Shown here in pieces: positions 43,269 to 53,466 of a DNA stretch of 64,000 bases (the first letter of the stretch is position 1; each line of letters begins with the position of its first letter). A program made the position numbers and the translations under genes. Source of the stretch: Escherichia ruysiae. GTDB taxonomy: Bacteria; Pseudomonadota; Gammaproteobacteria; Enterobacterales; Enterobacteriaceae. The stretch is from the NCBI RefSeq assembly GCF_031323975.1, contig NZ_JAVIWS010000001.1, positions 2,542,001-2,606,000 on the forward strand, in the 5' to 3' direction. Under the pieces are notes generated by a model, which made no database searches, was not told the DNA's origin, and was given only the letters and a program-made list of their open reading frames with translations.

Positions 43269-44915
43269 ATGGATTCGCAACGCAATCTTTTAGTCATCGC
43301 TTTGCTGTTCGTGTCTTTCATGATCTGGCAAGCCTGGGAGCAGGATAAAAACCCGCAACCTCAGGTTCAACAGACCACGCAGACAACGACCACCGCAGCG
43401 GGTAGCGCCGCCGACCAGGGCGTACCGGCCAGTGGCCAGGGGAAACTGATTTCGGTTAAAACCGACGTGCTTGATCTGACCATCAACACCCGTGGTGGTG
43501 ATGTTGAGCAGGCCCTGCTGCCGGCTTACCCGAAAGAACTGAACTCTACCCAGCCGTTCCAGCTGCTGGAAACCTCACCGCAGTTTATTTATCAGGCACA
43601 GAGCGGTCTGACCGGTCGTGATGGCCCGGATAACCCGGCTAACGGCCCGCGTCCGCTGTATAACGTCGAAAAAGACGCTTATGTGCTGGCTGAAGGCCAA
43701 AACGAACTGCAGGTGCCGATGACGTATACCGACGCGGCAGGCAACACGTTTACCAAAACGTTTGTCCTGAAACGTGGTGATTACGCTGTCAACGTCAACT
43801 ACAACGTGCAGAACGCTGGCGAAAAACCGCTGGAGATCTCCACCTTTGGTCAGTTGAAGCAATCCATCACTCTGCCACCGCATCTCGATACCGGAAGCAG
43901 CAACTTTGCGCTGCATACCTTCCGTGGCGCGGCGTACTCCACGCCTGACGAGAAGTACGAGAAATACAAGTTCGATACTATTGCTGACAACGAAAACCTG
44001 AACATCTCTTCGAAAGGTGGTTGGGTTGCGATGCTGCAACAGTATTTCGCAACTGCATGGATCCCGCATAACGACGGCACCAACAACTTCTATACCGCTA
44101 ATCTGGGTAACGGCATTGCCGCTATCGGCTATAAGTCTCAGCCGGTACTGGTTCAGCCTGGTCAGACTGGCGCGATGAACAGCACCCTGTGGGTTGGCCC
44201 GGAAATCCAGGACAAAATGGCGGCCGTTGCTCCGCACCTGGATCTGACCGTTGATTACGGTTGGTTGTGGTTCATCTCTCAGCCGCTGTTCAAACTGCTG
44301 AAATGGATCCATAGCTTTGTGGGTAACTGGGGCTTCTCCATTATCATCATCACCTTTATCGTTCGTGGCATCATGTACCCGCTGACCAAAGCGCAGTACA
44401 CCTCCATGGCGAAGATGCGTATGCTGCAGCCGAAGATTCAGGCAATGCGTGAGCGTCTGGGCGATGACAAACAGCGTATCAGCCAGGAAATGATGGCGCT
44501 GTACAAAGCTGAGAAGGTTAACCCGCTGGGCGGCTGCTTCCCGCTGCTGATCCAGATGCCAATCTTCCTGGCGTTGTACTACATGCTGATGGGTTCCGTT
44601 GAACTGCGTCAGGCACCGTTTGCACTGTGGATCCACGACCTGTCTGCACAGGACCCGTACTACATCCTGCCGATCCTGATGGGCGTAACGATGTTCTTCA
44701 TTCAGAAGATGTCGCCGACCACCGTGACCGACCCGATGCAGCAGAAGATCATGACCTTTATGCCGGTCATCTTCACCGTGTTCTTCCTGTGGTTCCCGTC
44801 AGGTCTGGTGCTGTACTATATCGTCAGCAACCTGGTAACCATTATTCAGCAGCAGCTGATTTACCGTGGTCTGGAAAAACGTGGCCTGCATAGCCGCGAG
44901 AAGAAAAAATCCTGA
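43269..44915 (+). CDS. yidC: Membrane protein insertase YidC
   Basis: 548-residue inner-membrane insertase, Oxa1 family. First helix [20 protein letters not shown], then the large periplasmic P1 beta-sandwich (about 25-340), then the five-helix core from about 350, including the [19 protein letters not shown] region with the conserved Arg366 in the groove. C-terminal basic tail REKKKS. Length as in K-12. Confidence 0.98.
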   Translation: MDSQRNLLVIALLFVSFMIWQAWEQDKNPQPQVQQTTQTTTTAAGSAADQGVPASGQGKLISVKTDVLDLTINTRGGDVEQALLPAYPKELNSTQPFQLLETSPQFIYQAQSGLTGRDGPDNPANGPRPLYNVEKDAYVLAEGQNELQVPMTYTDAAGNTFTKTFVLKRGDYAVNVNYNVQNAGEKPLEISTFGQLKQSITLPPHLDTGSSNFALHTFRGAAYSTPDEKYEKYKFDTIADNENLNISSKGGWVAMLQQYFATAWIPHNDGTNNFYTANLGNGIAAIGYKSQPVLVQPGQTGAMNSTLWVGPEIQDKMAAVAPHLDLTVDYGWLWFISQPLFKLLKWIHSFVGNWGFSIIIITFIVRGIMYPLTKAQYTSMAKMRMLQPKIQAMRERLGDDKQRISQEMMALYKAEKVNPLGGCFPLLIQMPIFLALYYMLMGSVELRQAPFALWIHDLSAQDPYYILPILMGVTMFFIQKMSPTTVTDPMQQKIMTFMPVIFTVFFLWFPSGLVLYYIVSNLVTIIQQQLIYRGLEKRGLHSREKKKS

Positions 44916-44940
44916 TTCGGTGAGTTTTCGCTAAAATAAG

Positions 44941-44965
44941 GGCGGTCAGTTGACCGCCTTTTTTC
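44941..44965 (+). terminator. Rho-independent terminator of yidC
   Basis: GGCGGTCA/TGACCGCC stem followed by TTTTTTC, 25 nt after the yidC stop. mnmE then has a further REP-like hairpin (GTGCGGATAAGCACAGCGCA) at about 44974-44997. Confidence 0.9.
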
Positions 44966-45020
44966 TTTTCGTAGTGCGGATAAGCACAGCGCATCCGCCA
45001 CACAAAGCAACAGGAACATC

Positions 45021-46385
45021 ATGAGCGATAATGACACTATCGTAGCCCAGGCCACGCCTCCTGGACGTGGCGGCGTTGGCATCCTGCGCATCTCCGGCTT
45101 CAAAGCCCGTGAAGTTGCCGAAACCGTGCTGGGTAAATTGCCTAAGCCGCGCTACGCCGATTATCTTCCGTTTAAAGACGCCGACGGCAGCGTGCTCGAT
45201 CAGGGGATTGCGCTATGGTTCCCTGGCCCGAACTCGTTCACCGGTGAAGATGTGCTGGAACTGCAAGGTCATGGCGGTCCGGTGATCCTCGACCTGCTGT
45301 TAAAACGTATTCTGACCATTCCTGGCCTGCGGATTGCTCGCCCTGGTGAGTTTTCAGAACGCGCGTTTCTTAACGATAAACTCGATTTAGCCCAGGCCGA
45401 AGCGATTGCGGATCTTATCGACGCCAGCTCAGAACAGGCGGCTCGTTCGGCGCTTAACTCACTGCAAGGCGCGTTCTCCGCCCGGGTCAACCATCTGGTG
45501 GAAGCCCTCACCCACTTGCGCATTTACGTCGAAGCGGCGATTGATTTCCCCGATGAAGAGATCGATTTCCTCTCCGACGGCAAAATTGAAGCCCAACTCA
45601 ATGACGTGATTGCCGACCTCGACGCAGTACGCGCCGAAGCACGTCAGGGTAGTCTGCTGCGCGAAGGGATGAAGGTGGTGATTGCCGGGCGCCCAAATGC
45701 CGGTAAATCGAGCCTGTTAAACGCGCTGGCAGGCCGTGAAGCGGCAATCGTGACTGATATTGCCGGAACCACGCGCGACGTGCTGCGTGAGCATATTCAT
45801 ATTGACGGGATGCCTCTACATATTATCGATACCGCCGGGCTACGAGAAGCCAGCGACGAAGTGGAACGTATTGGTATCGAGCGCGCGTGGCAGGAAATTG
45901 AACAGGCCGATCGCGTGCTGTTTATGGTTGATGGCACGACGACAGACGCCGTTGATCCAGCAGAGATCTGGCCGGAGTTTATCGCCCGTCTGCCTGCAAA
46001 ACTGCCGATCACCGTGGTGCGCAATAAAGCCGACATTACCGGCGAAACGCTGGGAATGAGCGAAGTGAACGGTCACGCGTTGATTCGTCTCTCTGCAAGG
46101 ACTGGCGAAGGCGTGGATGTGTTGCGTAACCATCTCAAACAGAGCATGGGTTTCGACACGAATATGGAAGGTGGCTTCCTGGCGCGTCGTCGTCACCTGC
46201 AGGCGCTGGAACAAGCGGCGGAGCATCTGCAACAGGGCAAAGCGCAGCTGTTAGGTGCATGGGCGGGTGAATTGCTTGCGGAAGAACTACGCCTGGCACA
46301 GCAAAACTTAAGCGAGATCACCGGGGAATTTACCTCTGATGATTTGCTGGGGCGGATTTTCTCCAGCTTCTGTATCGGTAAGTAA
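45021..46385 (+). CDS. mnmE: tRNA modification GTPase MnmE
   Basis: 454-residue GTPase that with MnmG makes the 5-carboxymethylaminomethyl uridine group at wobble U34. N-terminal folate-binding domain; helical domain; G domain with P-loop GRPNAGKSS near residue 226, IAGTTRD, DTAGLRE and NKAD; C-terminal FCIGK with the essential Cys. ATG 45021 follows ACAGGAACATC. Length as in K-12. Confidence 0.97.
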
Positions 46386-46396
46386 CCCGTACCTAC

Positions 46397-46434
46397 AAAG
46401 CCGCATCCTGATTGCCTGATGCGGCTTTGTTTTC
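46397..46434 (+). terminator. Rho-independent terminator of mnmE
   Basis: AAAGCCGCATC/GATGCGGCTTT stem, 10-nt loop, then GTTTTC, 11 nt after the stop. Confidence 0.88.
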
Positions 46435-46535
46435 TTGTTAGCACTCTTATTATTACTCAACCCTTTTTATAAACCTTAACCTTCTCACGTAACTTATTTT
46501 CTTAAAAAAGCATTTAATATTGCTTCGTAATCGTT

Positions 46536-46551
46536 TGTGATTCGATTCACA
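46536..46551 (+). promoter_or_regulatory. CRP site of the tna promoter
   Basis: TGTGATTCGATTCACA is a near-perfect CRP palindrome (TGTGA, 6 nt, TCACA) about 75-90 bp ahead of tnaC. It fits the strong catabolite control of the tryptophanase operon. Confidence 0.9.
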
Positions 46552-46626
46552 TTTAAACAATTTCAGAATAGACAAAAATCTTGAGTATTATACTGTAACG
46601 TCGTGTCTTTCGAGGATAAGTGCATT

Positions 46627-46701
46627 ATGAATACCTTACATATATGTGTGACCTCAAAGTGGTTTAATATTGACAACAGAATTGTCGATCACCGCCCTTA
46701 A
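46627..46701 (+). CDS. tnaC: Tryptophanase leader peptide TnaC
   Basis: 24-residue leader starting MNTLHICVTSKWFNID and ending DHRP. Trp12, Asp16 and Pro24, needed for tryptophan-induced ribosome stalling, are kept. Compared with K-12 I see T for I at 3, R for K at 18, and above all a UAA stop in place of UGA. In K-12 free tryptophan blocks RF2-dependent hydrolysis at this stop, masking the Rho site downstream. With UAA either RF1 or RF2 could act. Confidence 0.93.
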   Translation: MNTLHICVTSKWFNIDNRIVDHRP

Positions 46702-46922
46702 TTTGCCCTTCTGTAGCCATCATCAGAACCAAACCGAATTAGATTCAATGTGATCTATTTGTTTGCTATATCTTAATTTTGCCTTTTGCAAAGGCTATCT
46801 CTCATTTATTTACTTGTTTTAGTAAATGATGGCTCTTGCATATATATCTGGCGAATTAATAGATATTGCAAATGTAATATTCACAGGGATCACTGCAATT
46901 AAAATAAATGAAGGATTATGCA
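46702..46922 (+). promoter_or_regulatory. tnaC-tnaA spacer with Rho-dependent termination region
   Basis: A 221-nt, C-containing then AT-rich spacer. In K-12 the sequence right after the tnaC stop is the boxA/rut site and transcription ends in this spacer unless a stalled ribosome covers it. I see the CCCTTAATTTGCCCTTC start region; the rest is not resolvable by eye. Confidence 0.6.
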
Positions 46923-48338
46923 ATGGAAAACTTTAAACACCTCCCTGAACCGTTCCGCATTCGTGTTATTGAGCCAGTAAAACGTACCACTCGCGCTTAT
47001 CGTGAAGAAGCAATTATTAAATCCGGTATGAACCCGTTCCTGTTGGATAGCGAAGATGTGTTTATCGATTTACTGACCGACAGTGGCACCGGAGCGGTGA
47101 CGCAGAGTATGCAGGCAGCGATGATGCGCGGCGACGAAGCCTACAGCGGCAGCCGCAGCTACTACGCATTAGCCGAGTCAGTGAAAAATATCTTTGGTTA
47201 TCAATACACCATTCCGACTCACCAGGGGCGTGGCGCAGAGCAAATCTACATTCCGGTACTGATTAAAAAACGCGAGCAGGAAAAAGGCCTGGATCGCAGC
47301 AAAATGGTGGCATTCTCTAACTATTTCTTTGATACCACGCAGGGGCATAGCCAGATTAACGGCTGTACCGTGCGTAACGTCTATATCAAAGAAGCCTTCG
47401 ATACGGGCGTGCGTTACGACTTTAAAGGTAACTTTGACCTCGAAGGATTAGAACGCGGTATTGAGGAAGTTGGCCCGAATAACGTGCCATATATCGTTGC
47501 TACCATCACCAGTAACTCCGCAGGTGGTCAGCCGGTTTCACTGGCAAATATGAAAGCGATGTACAGCATTGCGAAGAAATATGACATTCCTGTAGTGATG
47601 GACTCCGCGCGCTTTGCTGAAAACGCCTATTTCATCAAGCAACGTGAAGCGGAATACAAAGACTGGACTATCGAGCAAATTACCCGCGAAACCTACAAAT
47701 ATGCCGATATGCTGGCAATGTCCGCCAAGAAAGATGCGATGGTGCCGATGGGCGGCCTGCTGTGCGTGAAAGACGACAGCTTCTTCGATGTCTATACCGA
47801 GTGCAGAACCCTTTGCGTGGTGCAGGAAGGCTTCCCGACTTATGGTGGTCTGGAAGGTGGCGCGATGGAGCGTCTGGCTGTGGGTCTGTATGATGGCATG
47901 AATCATGACTGGCTGGCTTATCGTATTGCGCAGGTGCAGTATCTGGTCGATGGTCTGGAAGAGATTGGTGTTGTGTGTCAGCAGGCGGGCGGTCACGCGG
48001 CGTTCGTTGATGCCGGTAAACTGTTGCCGCATATTCCGGCAGATCAGTTCCCGGCACAGGCGCTGGCGTGCGAGCTGTATAAAGTCGCCGGTATCCGTGC
48101 GGTAGAAATTGGTTCTTTCCTGTTAGGCCGCGATCCGAAAACCGGTAAACAACTGCCGTGCCCGGCAGAATTGCTGCGTTTAACCATTCCACGCGCAACC
48201 TATACTCAAACACATATGGACTTTATTATTGAAGCCTTCAAACATGTGAAAGAGAACGCGGCGAATATTAAAGGGTTAACCTTTACCTACGAACCGAAAG
48301 TATTGCGTCACTTCACCGCAAAACTGAAAGAAGTTTAA
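46923..48338 (+). CDS. tnaA: Tryptophanase
   Basis: 471-residue PLP enzyme that splits L-tryptophan into indole, pyruvate and ammonia. PLP lysine lies in [13 protein letters not shown] at about 270; conserved Asp223-type residue in [11 protein letters not shown]. It supplies indole for signalling. Start ATG 46923 ([12 protein letters not shown]) gives the K-12 length; a 5-codon longer frame is not used. Confidence 0.98.
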   Translation: MENFKHLPEPFRIRVIEPVKRTTRAYREEAIIKSGMNPFLLDSEDVFIDLLTDSGTGAVTQSMQAAMMRGDEAYSGSRSYYALAESVKNIFGYQYTIPTHQGRGAEQIYIPVLIKKREQEKGLDRSKMVAFSNYFFDTTQGHSQINGCTVRNVYIKEAFDTGVRYDFKGNFDLEGLERGIEEVGPNNVPYIVATITSNSAGGQPVSLANMKAMYSIAKKYDIPVVMDSARFAENAYFIKQREAEYKDWTIEQITRETYKYADMLAMSAKKDAMVPMGGLLCVKDDSFFDVYTECRTLCVVQEGFPTYGGLEGGAMERLAVGLYDGMNHDWLAYRIAQVQYLVDGLEEIGVVCQQAGGHAAFVDAGKLLPHIPADQFPAQALACELYKVAGIRAVEIGSFLLGRDPKTGKQLPCPAELLRLTIPRATYTQTHMDFIIEAFKHVKENAANIKGLTFTYEPKVLRHFTAKLKEV

Positions 48339-48350
48339 TTAATACACTCA

Positions 48351-48377
48351 GAGTGGCTATAAGGATGTTAGCCACTC
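48351..48377 (+). terminator. Hairpin between tnaA and tnaB
   Basis: GAGTGGCTA/TAGCCACTC 9-bp stem with a 9-nt loop. No T run; more likely a stabilising or processing hairpin than a terminator, since tnaB is cotranscribed. Confidence 0.6.
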
Positions 48378-48428
48378 CACTCCCTACATCCTCAATAACA
48401 AAAATAGCCTTCCTCTAAAGGTGGCATC

Positions 48429-49676
48429 ATGACTGAACAAGCAGAAAAAAAACACTCTGCATTTTGGGGTGTTATGGTTATAGCAGGTACAGTAATCGGT
48501 GGAGGTATGTTTGCTTTACCTGTTGATCTTGCCGGTGCCTGGTTTTTCTGGGGTGCCTTTATCCTTATCATTGCCTGGTTTTCAATGCTACATTCTGGGT
48601 TACTTTTATTAGAAGCAAATTTAAATTATCCCGTCGGCTCCAGTTTTAATACCATCACTAAAGATTTAATCGGTAACACCTGGAACATTATCAGCGGCAT
48701 TACCGTTGCCTTCGTTCTCTATATTCTCACTTACGCCTATATCTCCGCTAACGGCGCGATCATTAGCGAAACGATATCAATGAATCTGGGCTACCATGCC
48801 AATCCTCGCATTGTCGGGATCTGCACGGCCATTTTCGTCGCCAGCGTATTATGGATAAGTTCGTTAGCCGCCAGCCGTATCACGTCATTGTTCCTCGGGC
48901 TGAAGATTATCTCCTTTGTCATTGTGTTTGGCTCTTTCTTCTTCCAGGTCGATTATTCCGTTCTACGTGATGCCACCAGCACGACTGCGGGGACGTCTTA
49001 CTTCCCGTACATTTTTATGGCTCTGCCAGTGTGCCTTGCGTCATTTGGTTTCCACGGCAATATTCCCAGCCTGATTATTTGCTATGGCAAACGTAAAGAT
49101 AAGCTCATCAAAAGCGTGGTTTTCGGTTCGCTGCTGGCGCTGGTGATTTATCTCTTCTGGCTGTATTGCACGATGGGGAATATTCCGCGTGAAAGTTTTA
49201 AAGCGATTATCTCCTCCGGCGGCAACGTCGATTCACTGGTGAAATCGTTCCTCGGCACCAAACAACATGGCATTATCGAGTTTTGCCTGCTGGTGTTCTC
49301 CAACTTAGCTGTCGCCAGTTCGTTCTTTGGCGTCACGCTGGGACTGTTCGATTATCTGGCGGATCTGTTTAAGATTGATAACTCCCACGGCGGGCGCTTC
49401 AAAACCGTGCTGTTAACCTTCCTGCCACCCGCATTGTTGTATCTGGTCTTCCCGAATGGCTTTATTTACGGGATCGGCGGTGCCGGGCTGTGCGCCACCA
49501 TCTGGGCGGTCATTATCCCTGCGGTACTGGCAATCAAAGCCCGCAAGAAGTTTCCCAACCAGATGTTCACGGTTTGGGGCGGCAATCTCATTCCGGCGAT
49601 TGTTATCCTCTTTGGTATAACTGTGATTTTATGCTGGTTCGGTAACGTCTTTAACGTGTTACCTAAATTTGGCTGA
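48429..49676 (+). CDS. tnaB: Low-affinity tryptophan permease TnaB
   Basis: 415-residue, 11-helix aromatic amino acid permease (HAAAP family). Conserved N-terminal GTVIGGGMFALPV motif near residue 16, and ALPVCLASFGFHGNIPSL in the middle. It imports tryptophan for tnaA. 90 nt downstream of tnaA in the tna operon. Length as in K-12. Confidence 0.96.
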   Translation: MTEQAEKKHSAFWGVMVIAGTVIGGGMFALPVDLAGAWFFWGAFILIIAWFSMLHSGLLLLEANLNYPVGSSFNTITKDLIGNTWNIISGITVAFVLYILTYAYISANGAIISETISMNLGYHANPRIVGICTAIFVASVLWISSLAASRITSLFLGLKIISFVIVFGSFFFQVDYSVLRDATSTTAGTSYFPYIFMALPVCLASFGFHGNIPSLIICYGKRKDKLIKSVVFGSLLALVIYLFWLYCTMGNIPRESFKAIISSGGNVDSLVKSFLGTKQHGIIEFCLLVFSNLAVASSFFGVTLGLFDYLADLFKIDNSHGGRFKTVLLTFLPPALLYLVFPNGFIYGIGGAGLCATIWAVIIPAVLAIKARKKFPNQMFTVWGGNLIPAIVILFGITVILCWFGNVFNVLPKFG

Positions 49677-49683
49677 TCCCTTC

Positions 49684-49711
49684 AAGAAGCCAGCTATTTT
49701 GCTGGCTTCTT
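49684..49711 (+). terminator. Rho-independent terminator of the tna operon
   Basis: AAGAAGCCAGC/GCTGGCTTCTT 11-bp stem with a 6-nt loop, 7 nt after the tnaB stop. Confidence 0.85.
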
Positions 49712-49808
49712 GCCTGTCAGGAAATCTCTTTTGTCCAAATGGCAACTCGCCTGATTCTCCGTCACCACGTATGCTTTGCGTCACCTTTCCGTCAGGACGC
49801 TTTAGCTC

Positions 49809-50984
49809 ATGTCCCGTTTCTTAATTTGTAGTTTTGCCCTGGTTTTACTTTATCCCGCAGGGATTGATATGTACCTCGTTGGTTTACCGCGCATCGCCGC
49901 CGACCTCAATGCCAGCGAAGCGCAGTTACATATTGCGTTTTCCGTTTATCTGGCGGGAATGGCGGTAGCGATGTTATTTGCCGGTAAAGTGGCCGATCGT
50001 TCAGGGAGAAAGCCGGTCGCCATCCCCGGCGCGACGCTATTTATTATCGCCTCAGTGTTCTGTTCACTGGCTGATACCAGCACGTTATTTCTTGCAGGGC
50101 GATTGCTACAGGGACTTGGCGCGGGCTGTTGTTACGTGGTGGCGTTCGCCATTTTGCGCGACACGCTGGACGATCGACGTCGGGCAAAAGTGCTGTCGTT
50201 ACTCAACGGCATTACCTGCATCATTCCGGTGTTAGCACCGGTACTTGGGCATCTGATTATGCTTAAATTCCCGTGGCAGAGCCTGTTCTGGGTAATGGCG
50301 ATGATGGGGTTCGCAGTACTGATGTTGTCTTTATTTATTTTAAAAGAAACGCGCCCTGCCGCGCCTGCCGCTTCGGACAAACCACGAGAAGATACTGAAT
50401 CGCTGCTTAACCGTTTTTTCCTCAGCCGTGTTGTTATCACCACCCTCAGCGTTTCGGTGATCCTCACCTTCGTGAATACGTCGCCTGTATTGATGATGGA
50501 AATCATGGGTTTTGAGCGCGGTGAATACGCCACCATTATGGCGCTGACCGCAGGCGTCAGTATGACCGTATCGTTCTCCACGCCGTTTGCATTGGGAATT
50601 TTTAAGCCGCGAACGCTGATGATCACCTCGCAGGTGTTATTCCTGGCGGCGGGTATCACCCTTGCCATTTCACCTTCCCACGTGATTTCTCTGTTTGGCA
50701 TCACGCTGATTTGCGCCGGTTTTTCGGTAGGCTTCGGCGTGGCAATGAGTCAGGCGTTAGGGCCGTTTTCATTACGCGCGGGCGTAGCCAGCTCGACCTT
50801 AGGTATTGCGCAAGTTTGCGGTTCGTCACTGTGGATTTGGCTGGCGGCGGTGGTTGGTATCGGCGCATGGAATATGCTGATCGGGATTCTGATTGCCTGT
50901 AGCATAGTGAGCCTGTTGCTGATTATGTTCGTCGCGCCTGGACGCCCGGTTGCCGCTCATGAAGAAATCCATCACCACGCTTGA
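49809..50984 (+). CDS. mdtL: Multidrug exporter MdtL (MFS DHA1)
   Basis: 391-residue 12-helix exporter; the K-12 protein gives chloramphenicol tolerance when overproduced. Motif [10 protein letters not shown] at about 63-71 and motif C-like [14 protein letters not shown]. His-rich C-terminus (HEEIHHHA). Its last 26 nt overlap the start of yidZ. Confidence 0.95.
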   Translation: MSRFLICSFALVLLYPAGIDMYLVGLPRIAADLNASEAQLHIAFSVYLAGMAVAMLFAGKVADRSGRKPVAIPGATLFIIASVFCSLADTSTLFLAGRLLQGLGAGCCYVVAFAILRDTLDDRRRAKVLSLLNGITCIIPVLAPVLGHLIMLKFPWQSLFWVMAMMGFAVLMLSLFILKETRPAAPAASDKPREDTESLLNRFFLSRVVITTLSVSVILTFVNTSPVLMMEIMGFERGEYATIMALTAGVSMTVSFSTPFALGIFKPRTLMITSQVLFLAAGITLAISPSHVISLFGITLICAGFSVGFGVAMSQALGPFSLRAGVASSTLGIAQVCGSSLWIWLAAVVGIGAWNMLIGILIACSIVSLLLIMFVAPGRPVAAHEEIHHHA

Positions 50985-51918
50985 TCTCAATTTGCTGCTC
51001 TGTCTGCAATTGCTGATGCAGGAGCGCAGCGTAACCAAAGCGGCGAAACGGATGAACGTCACGCCTTCGGCGGTGAGCAAGTCATTAGCAAAACTTCGGG
51101 CATGGTTTGATGATCCGCTCTTTGTGAACTCACCGCTGGGTCTGACGCCCACGCCGCTGATGGTCAGCATGGAACAAAATCTGGCGGAATGGATGCAAAT
51201 GAGCAATCTGCTGCTGGATAAACCGCATCACGAAACGCCGCGCGGCCTTAAGTTTGAGTTAGCGGCGGAGTCACCGCTGATGATGATCATGTTTAACGCG
51301 TTATCGAAACAGATCTACCAGCGTTACCCGCAGGCGACTATTAAATTACGCAACTGGGATTACGATTCGCTGGATGCGATTACCCGTGGCGAAGTGGATA
51401 TCGGTTTTTCCGGTCGTGAAAGTCATCCCCGTTCGCGGGAGCTACTAAGTTCGTTGCCGTTATCCATTGATTATGAAGTGCTGTTTAGTGATGTGCCCTG
51501 CGTCTGGCTACGCAAAGATCATCCGGCACTACGTGAAGCGTGGGATCTGGACACCTTTCTGCGTTATCCGCATATCAGCATTTGCTGGGAACAGAGCGAC
51601 ACCTGGGCGCTGGACAATGTGTTACAGGAGCTAGGCCGAGAACGCACGATTGCTATGAGTCTGCCAGAATTTGAGCAGGCACTATTTATGGCGGCGCAGC
51701 CCGACAATCTGCTACTGGCGACCGCACCGCGCTACTGTCAGTACTACAATCAGCTCCACCAACTGCCGTTGGTTGCTCTCCCTCTCCCGTTTGATGAAAT
51801 CCAGCAAAAAAAGCTGGAAGTACCGTTTACTCTGCTGTGGCACAAACGGAATAGCCATAACCCGAAGATCGTCTGGTTACGGGAAACCATTAAAAATATT
51901 TACGCCTCGATAGCATAA
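50959..51918 (+). CDS. yidZ: LysR-family regulator YidZ
   Basis: 319-residue LysR regulator: helix-turn-helix at about 20-45 ([20 protein letters not shown]) and a substrate-binding-type effector domain. Linked in K-12 to nitric oxide resistance under anaerobic conditions. ATG 50959 ([11 protein letters not shown]) lies inside the mdtL 3' end, so translation is likely coupled; three codons upstream is an alternative start. Target genes unknown. Confidence 0.94.
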   Translation: MKKSITTLDLNLLLCLQLLMQERSVTKAAKRMNVTPSAVSKSLAKLRAWFDDPLFVNSPLGLTPTPLMVSMEQNLAEWMQMSNLLLDKPHHETPRGLKFELAAESPLMMIMFNALSKQIYQRYPQATIKLRNWDYDSLDAITRGEVDIGFSGRESHPRSRELLSSLPLSIDYEVLFSDVPCVWLRKDHPALREAWDLDTFLRYPHISICWEQSDTWALDNVLQELGRERTIAMSLPEFEQALFMAAQPDNLLLATAPRYCQYYNQLHQLPLVALPLPFDEIQQKKLEVPFTLLWHKRNSHNPKIVWLRETIKNIYASIA

Positions 51919-52074
51919 TAAAATCGTATAAAATGCGACCACGTTTCACGATAAAATGTAAAAAACATGTAATAAACTTATCCGAATCGAACTTTTCGCC
52001 ACTTTAGTCTGTCCATAGTTCCAGCAAATGATTACTCTTGTATTCATAATGGACCATTAAGCATGGAGCGAAAA

Positions 52075-52824
52075 ATGGCGACTCACTTTGCCCGAGGGAT
52101 TTTAACGGAAGGACATTTGATATCTGTTCGTCTCCCCTCCCGGTGTCATCAAGAAGCCCGAAATCTTCCCCCTCATCGTCAAAGTCGTTTTCTGGCGTCC
52201 AGAGGTTTACTCGCAGAACTGATGTCTATGCTGTATGGCATAAGCGAATTACCAGAGATCGTCACCCAGGCTAAAGGAAAGCCGGTTTTCCTCGATAAAA
52301 ATTTGCCATCATTTTCAATATCCTATGCCGGAAATATGGTCGGCGTAGCGTTAACAACCGAAGGTGAGTGTGGTCTCGATATGGAGCTACAGCGCGCAAC
52401 ACGCGGGTTTCATAGTCCCCATGCACCCGATAACCCTATTTTTTCCAGCAATGAATCGTTATGGATCAGTAAGCAGAACGATCCTAATGAAGCACGAGCG
52501 CAACTCATTACTTTGCGCCGAAGCGTGCTAAAACTTACCGGCGATGTACTGAATGACGACCCGCGCGATCTGCAATTGCTGCCCATTGCCGGACGCCTGA
52601 AATGTGCCCATGTAAATCATGTAGAAGCGTTATGCGACGCAGAGGACGTGCTGGTGTGGTCCGTGGCGGTCACTCCAGCGATTGAGAAGCTCAGTGTCTG
52701 GGAGTTAGATGGTAAGCAAGGCTGGAAAAGTCTGCCGGATATTCACAGTCGCGCCAACAACCCCACCAGCCGGATGATGCGTTTTGCCCAGCTATCTACC
52801 GTGAAGTCTTTTTCGCCAAATTGA
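52075..52824 (+). CDS. yieE: Phosphopantetheinyl transferase-like protein YieE
   Basis: 249-residue member of the 4'-phosphopantetheinyl transferase group: FSISYAGNMVGVAL and GLDMELQRATRG carry the Asp-x-Glu metal ligands, and WISKQNDPNEA with LKLTGDV matches the third motif region. Start MATHFARG at 52075; a short extension upstream (MERK) is possible. 21 nt ahead of chrR in the same direction. No carrier protein substrate is evident nearby. Confidence 0.92.
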   Translation: MATHFARGILTEGHLISVRLPSRCHQEARNLPPHRQSRFLASRGLLAELMSMLYGISELPEIVTQAKGKPVFLDKNLPSFSISYAGNMVGVALTTEGECGLDMELQRATRGFHSPHAPDNPIFSSNESLWISKQNDPNEARAQLITLRRSVLKLTGDVLNDDPRDLQLLPIAGRLKCAHVNHVEALCDAEDVLVWSVAVTPAIEKLSVWELDGKQGWKSLPDIHSRANNPTSRMMRFAQLSTVKSFSPN

Positions 52825-52845
52825 TAGACAACCACAGGAGTCATC

Positions 52846-53412
52846 ATGTCTGAAAAATTGAAGGTGGTTACGTTACTGGGGAGCCTGCGCAAAGGCTCAT
52901 TTAATGGCATGGTTGCACGTACACTGCCGAAAATTGCCCCTGCGGGTATGGAAGTCAATGCGTTACCTTCCATTGCCGACATTCCTCTGTATGACGCTGA
53001 CGTACAGCAGGAAGAAGGTTTTCCAGCGGCAGTTGAAACTCTGGCGGAACAAATTCGCCAAGCTGACGGCGTGGTGATCGTCACGCCGGAATATAACTAC
53101 TCCGTGCCGGGCGGACTGAAAAATGCCATCGACTGGCTATCTCGCCTGCCGGATCAACCGCTGGCCGGTAAACCGGTGTTGATTCAGACCAGCTCAATGG
53201 GCGTGATTGGCGGCGCGCGCTGCCAGTATCACCTGCGCCAGATTCTGGTTTTTCTCGACGCGATGGTAATGAACAAACCGGAGTTTATGGGCGGTGTGAT
53301 TCAGAACAAAGTCGATCCACAAACCGGAGAAGTGATTGATCAAGGAACACTGGATCATCTGACCGGACAATTGACCGCATTTGGCGAGTTTATTCAGCGG
53401 GTGAAACTCTAA
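52846..53412 (+). CDS. chrR: Quinone/chromate reductase ChrR
   Basis: 188-residue NAD(P)H-dependent FMN reductase. Phosphate-binding loop GSLRKGSFN at 12-20, and the PEYNYSVPGGLKNAIDWLSR segment that binds the isoalloxazine ring. Reduces quinones by two electrons and also Cr(VI). Follows yieE closely. Converges with adeP across a bidirectional terminator. Confidence 0.96.
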   Translation: MSEKLKVVTLLGSLRKGSFNGMVARTLPKIAPAGMEVNALPSIADIPLYDADVQQEEGFPAAVETLAEQIRQADGVVIVTPEYNYSVPGGLKNAIDWLSRLPDQPLAGKPVLIQTSSMGVIGGARCQYHLRQILVFLDAMVMNKPEFMGGVIQNKVDPQTGEVIDQGTLDHLTGQLTAFGEFIQRVKL

Positions 53413-53414
53413 AT

Positions 53415-53451
53415 AAAAAACCCGCCAGCGGTAACTCATGGCGGGTTTTTT
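53415..53451. terminator. Bidirectional terminator between chrR and adeP
   Basis: CCCGCCA/TGGCGGG stem flanked by AAAAAA on the left and TTTTTT on the right, so it ends transcripts from both genes. Confidence 0.92.
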
Positions 53452-53466
53452 AACGAGTTATCGATT

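Noticed and set aside
43575..44636. A long (353-codon) minus-strand frame inside yidC
   Set aside because: It is antisense to a clearly real, conserved gene and its translation has no domain features; strong codon bias of yidC explains the openness.
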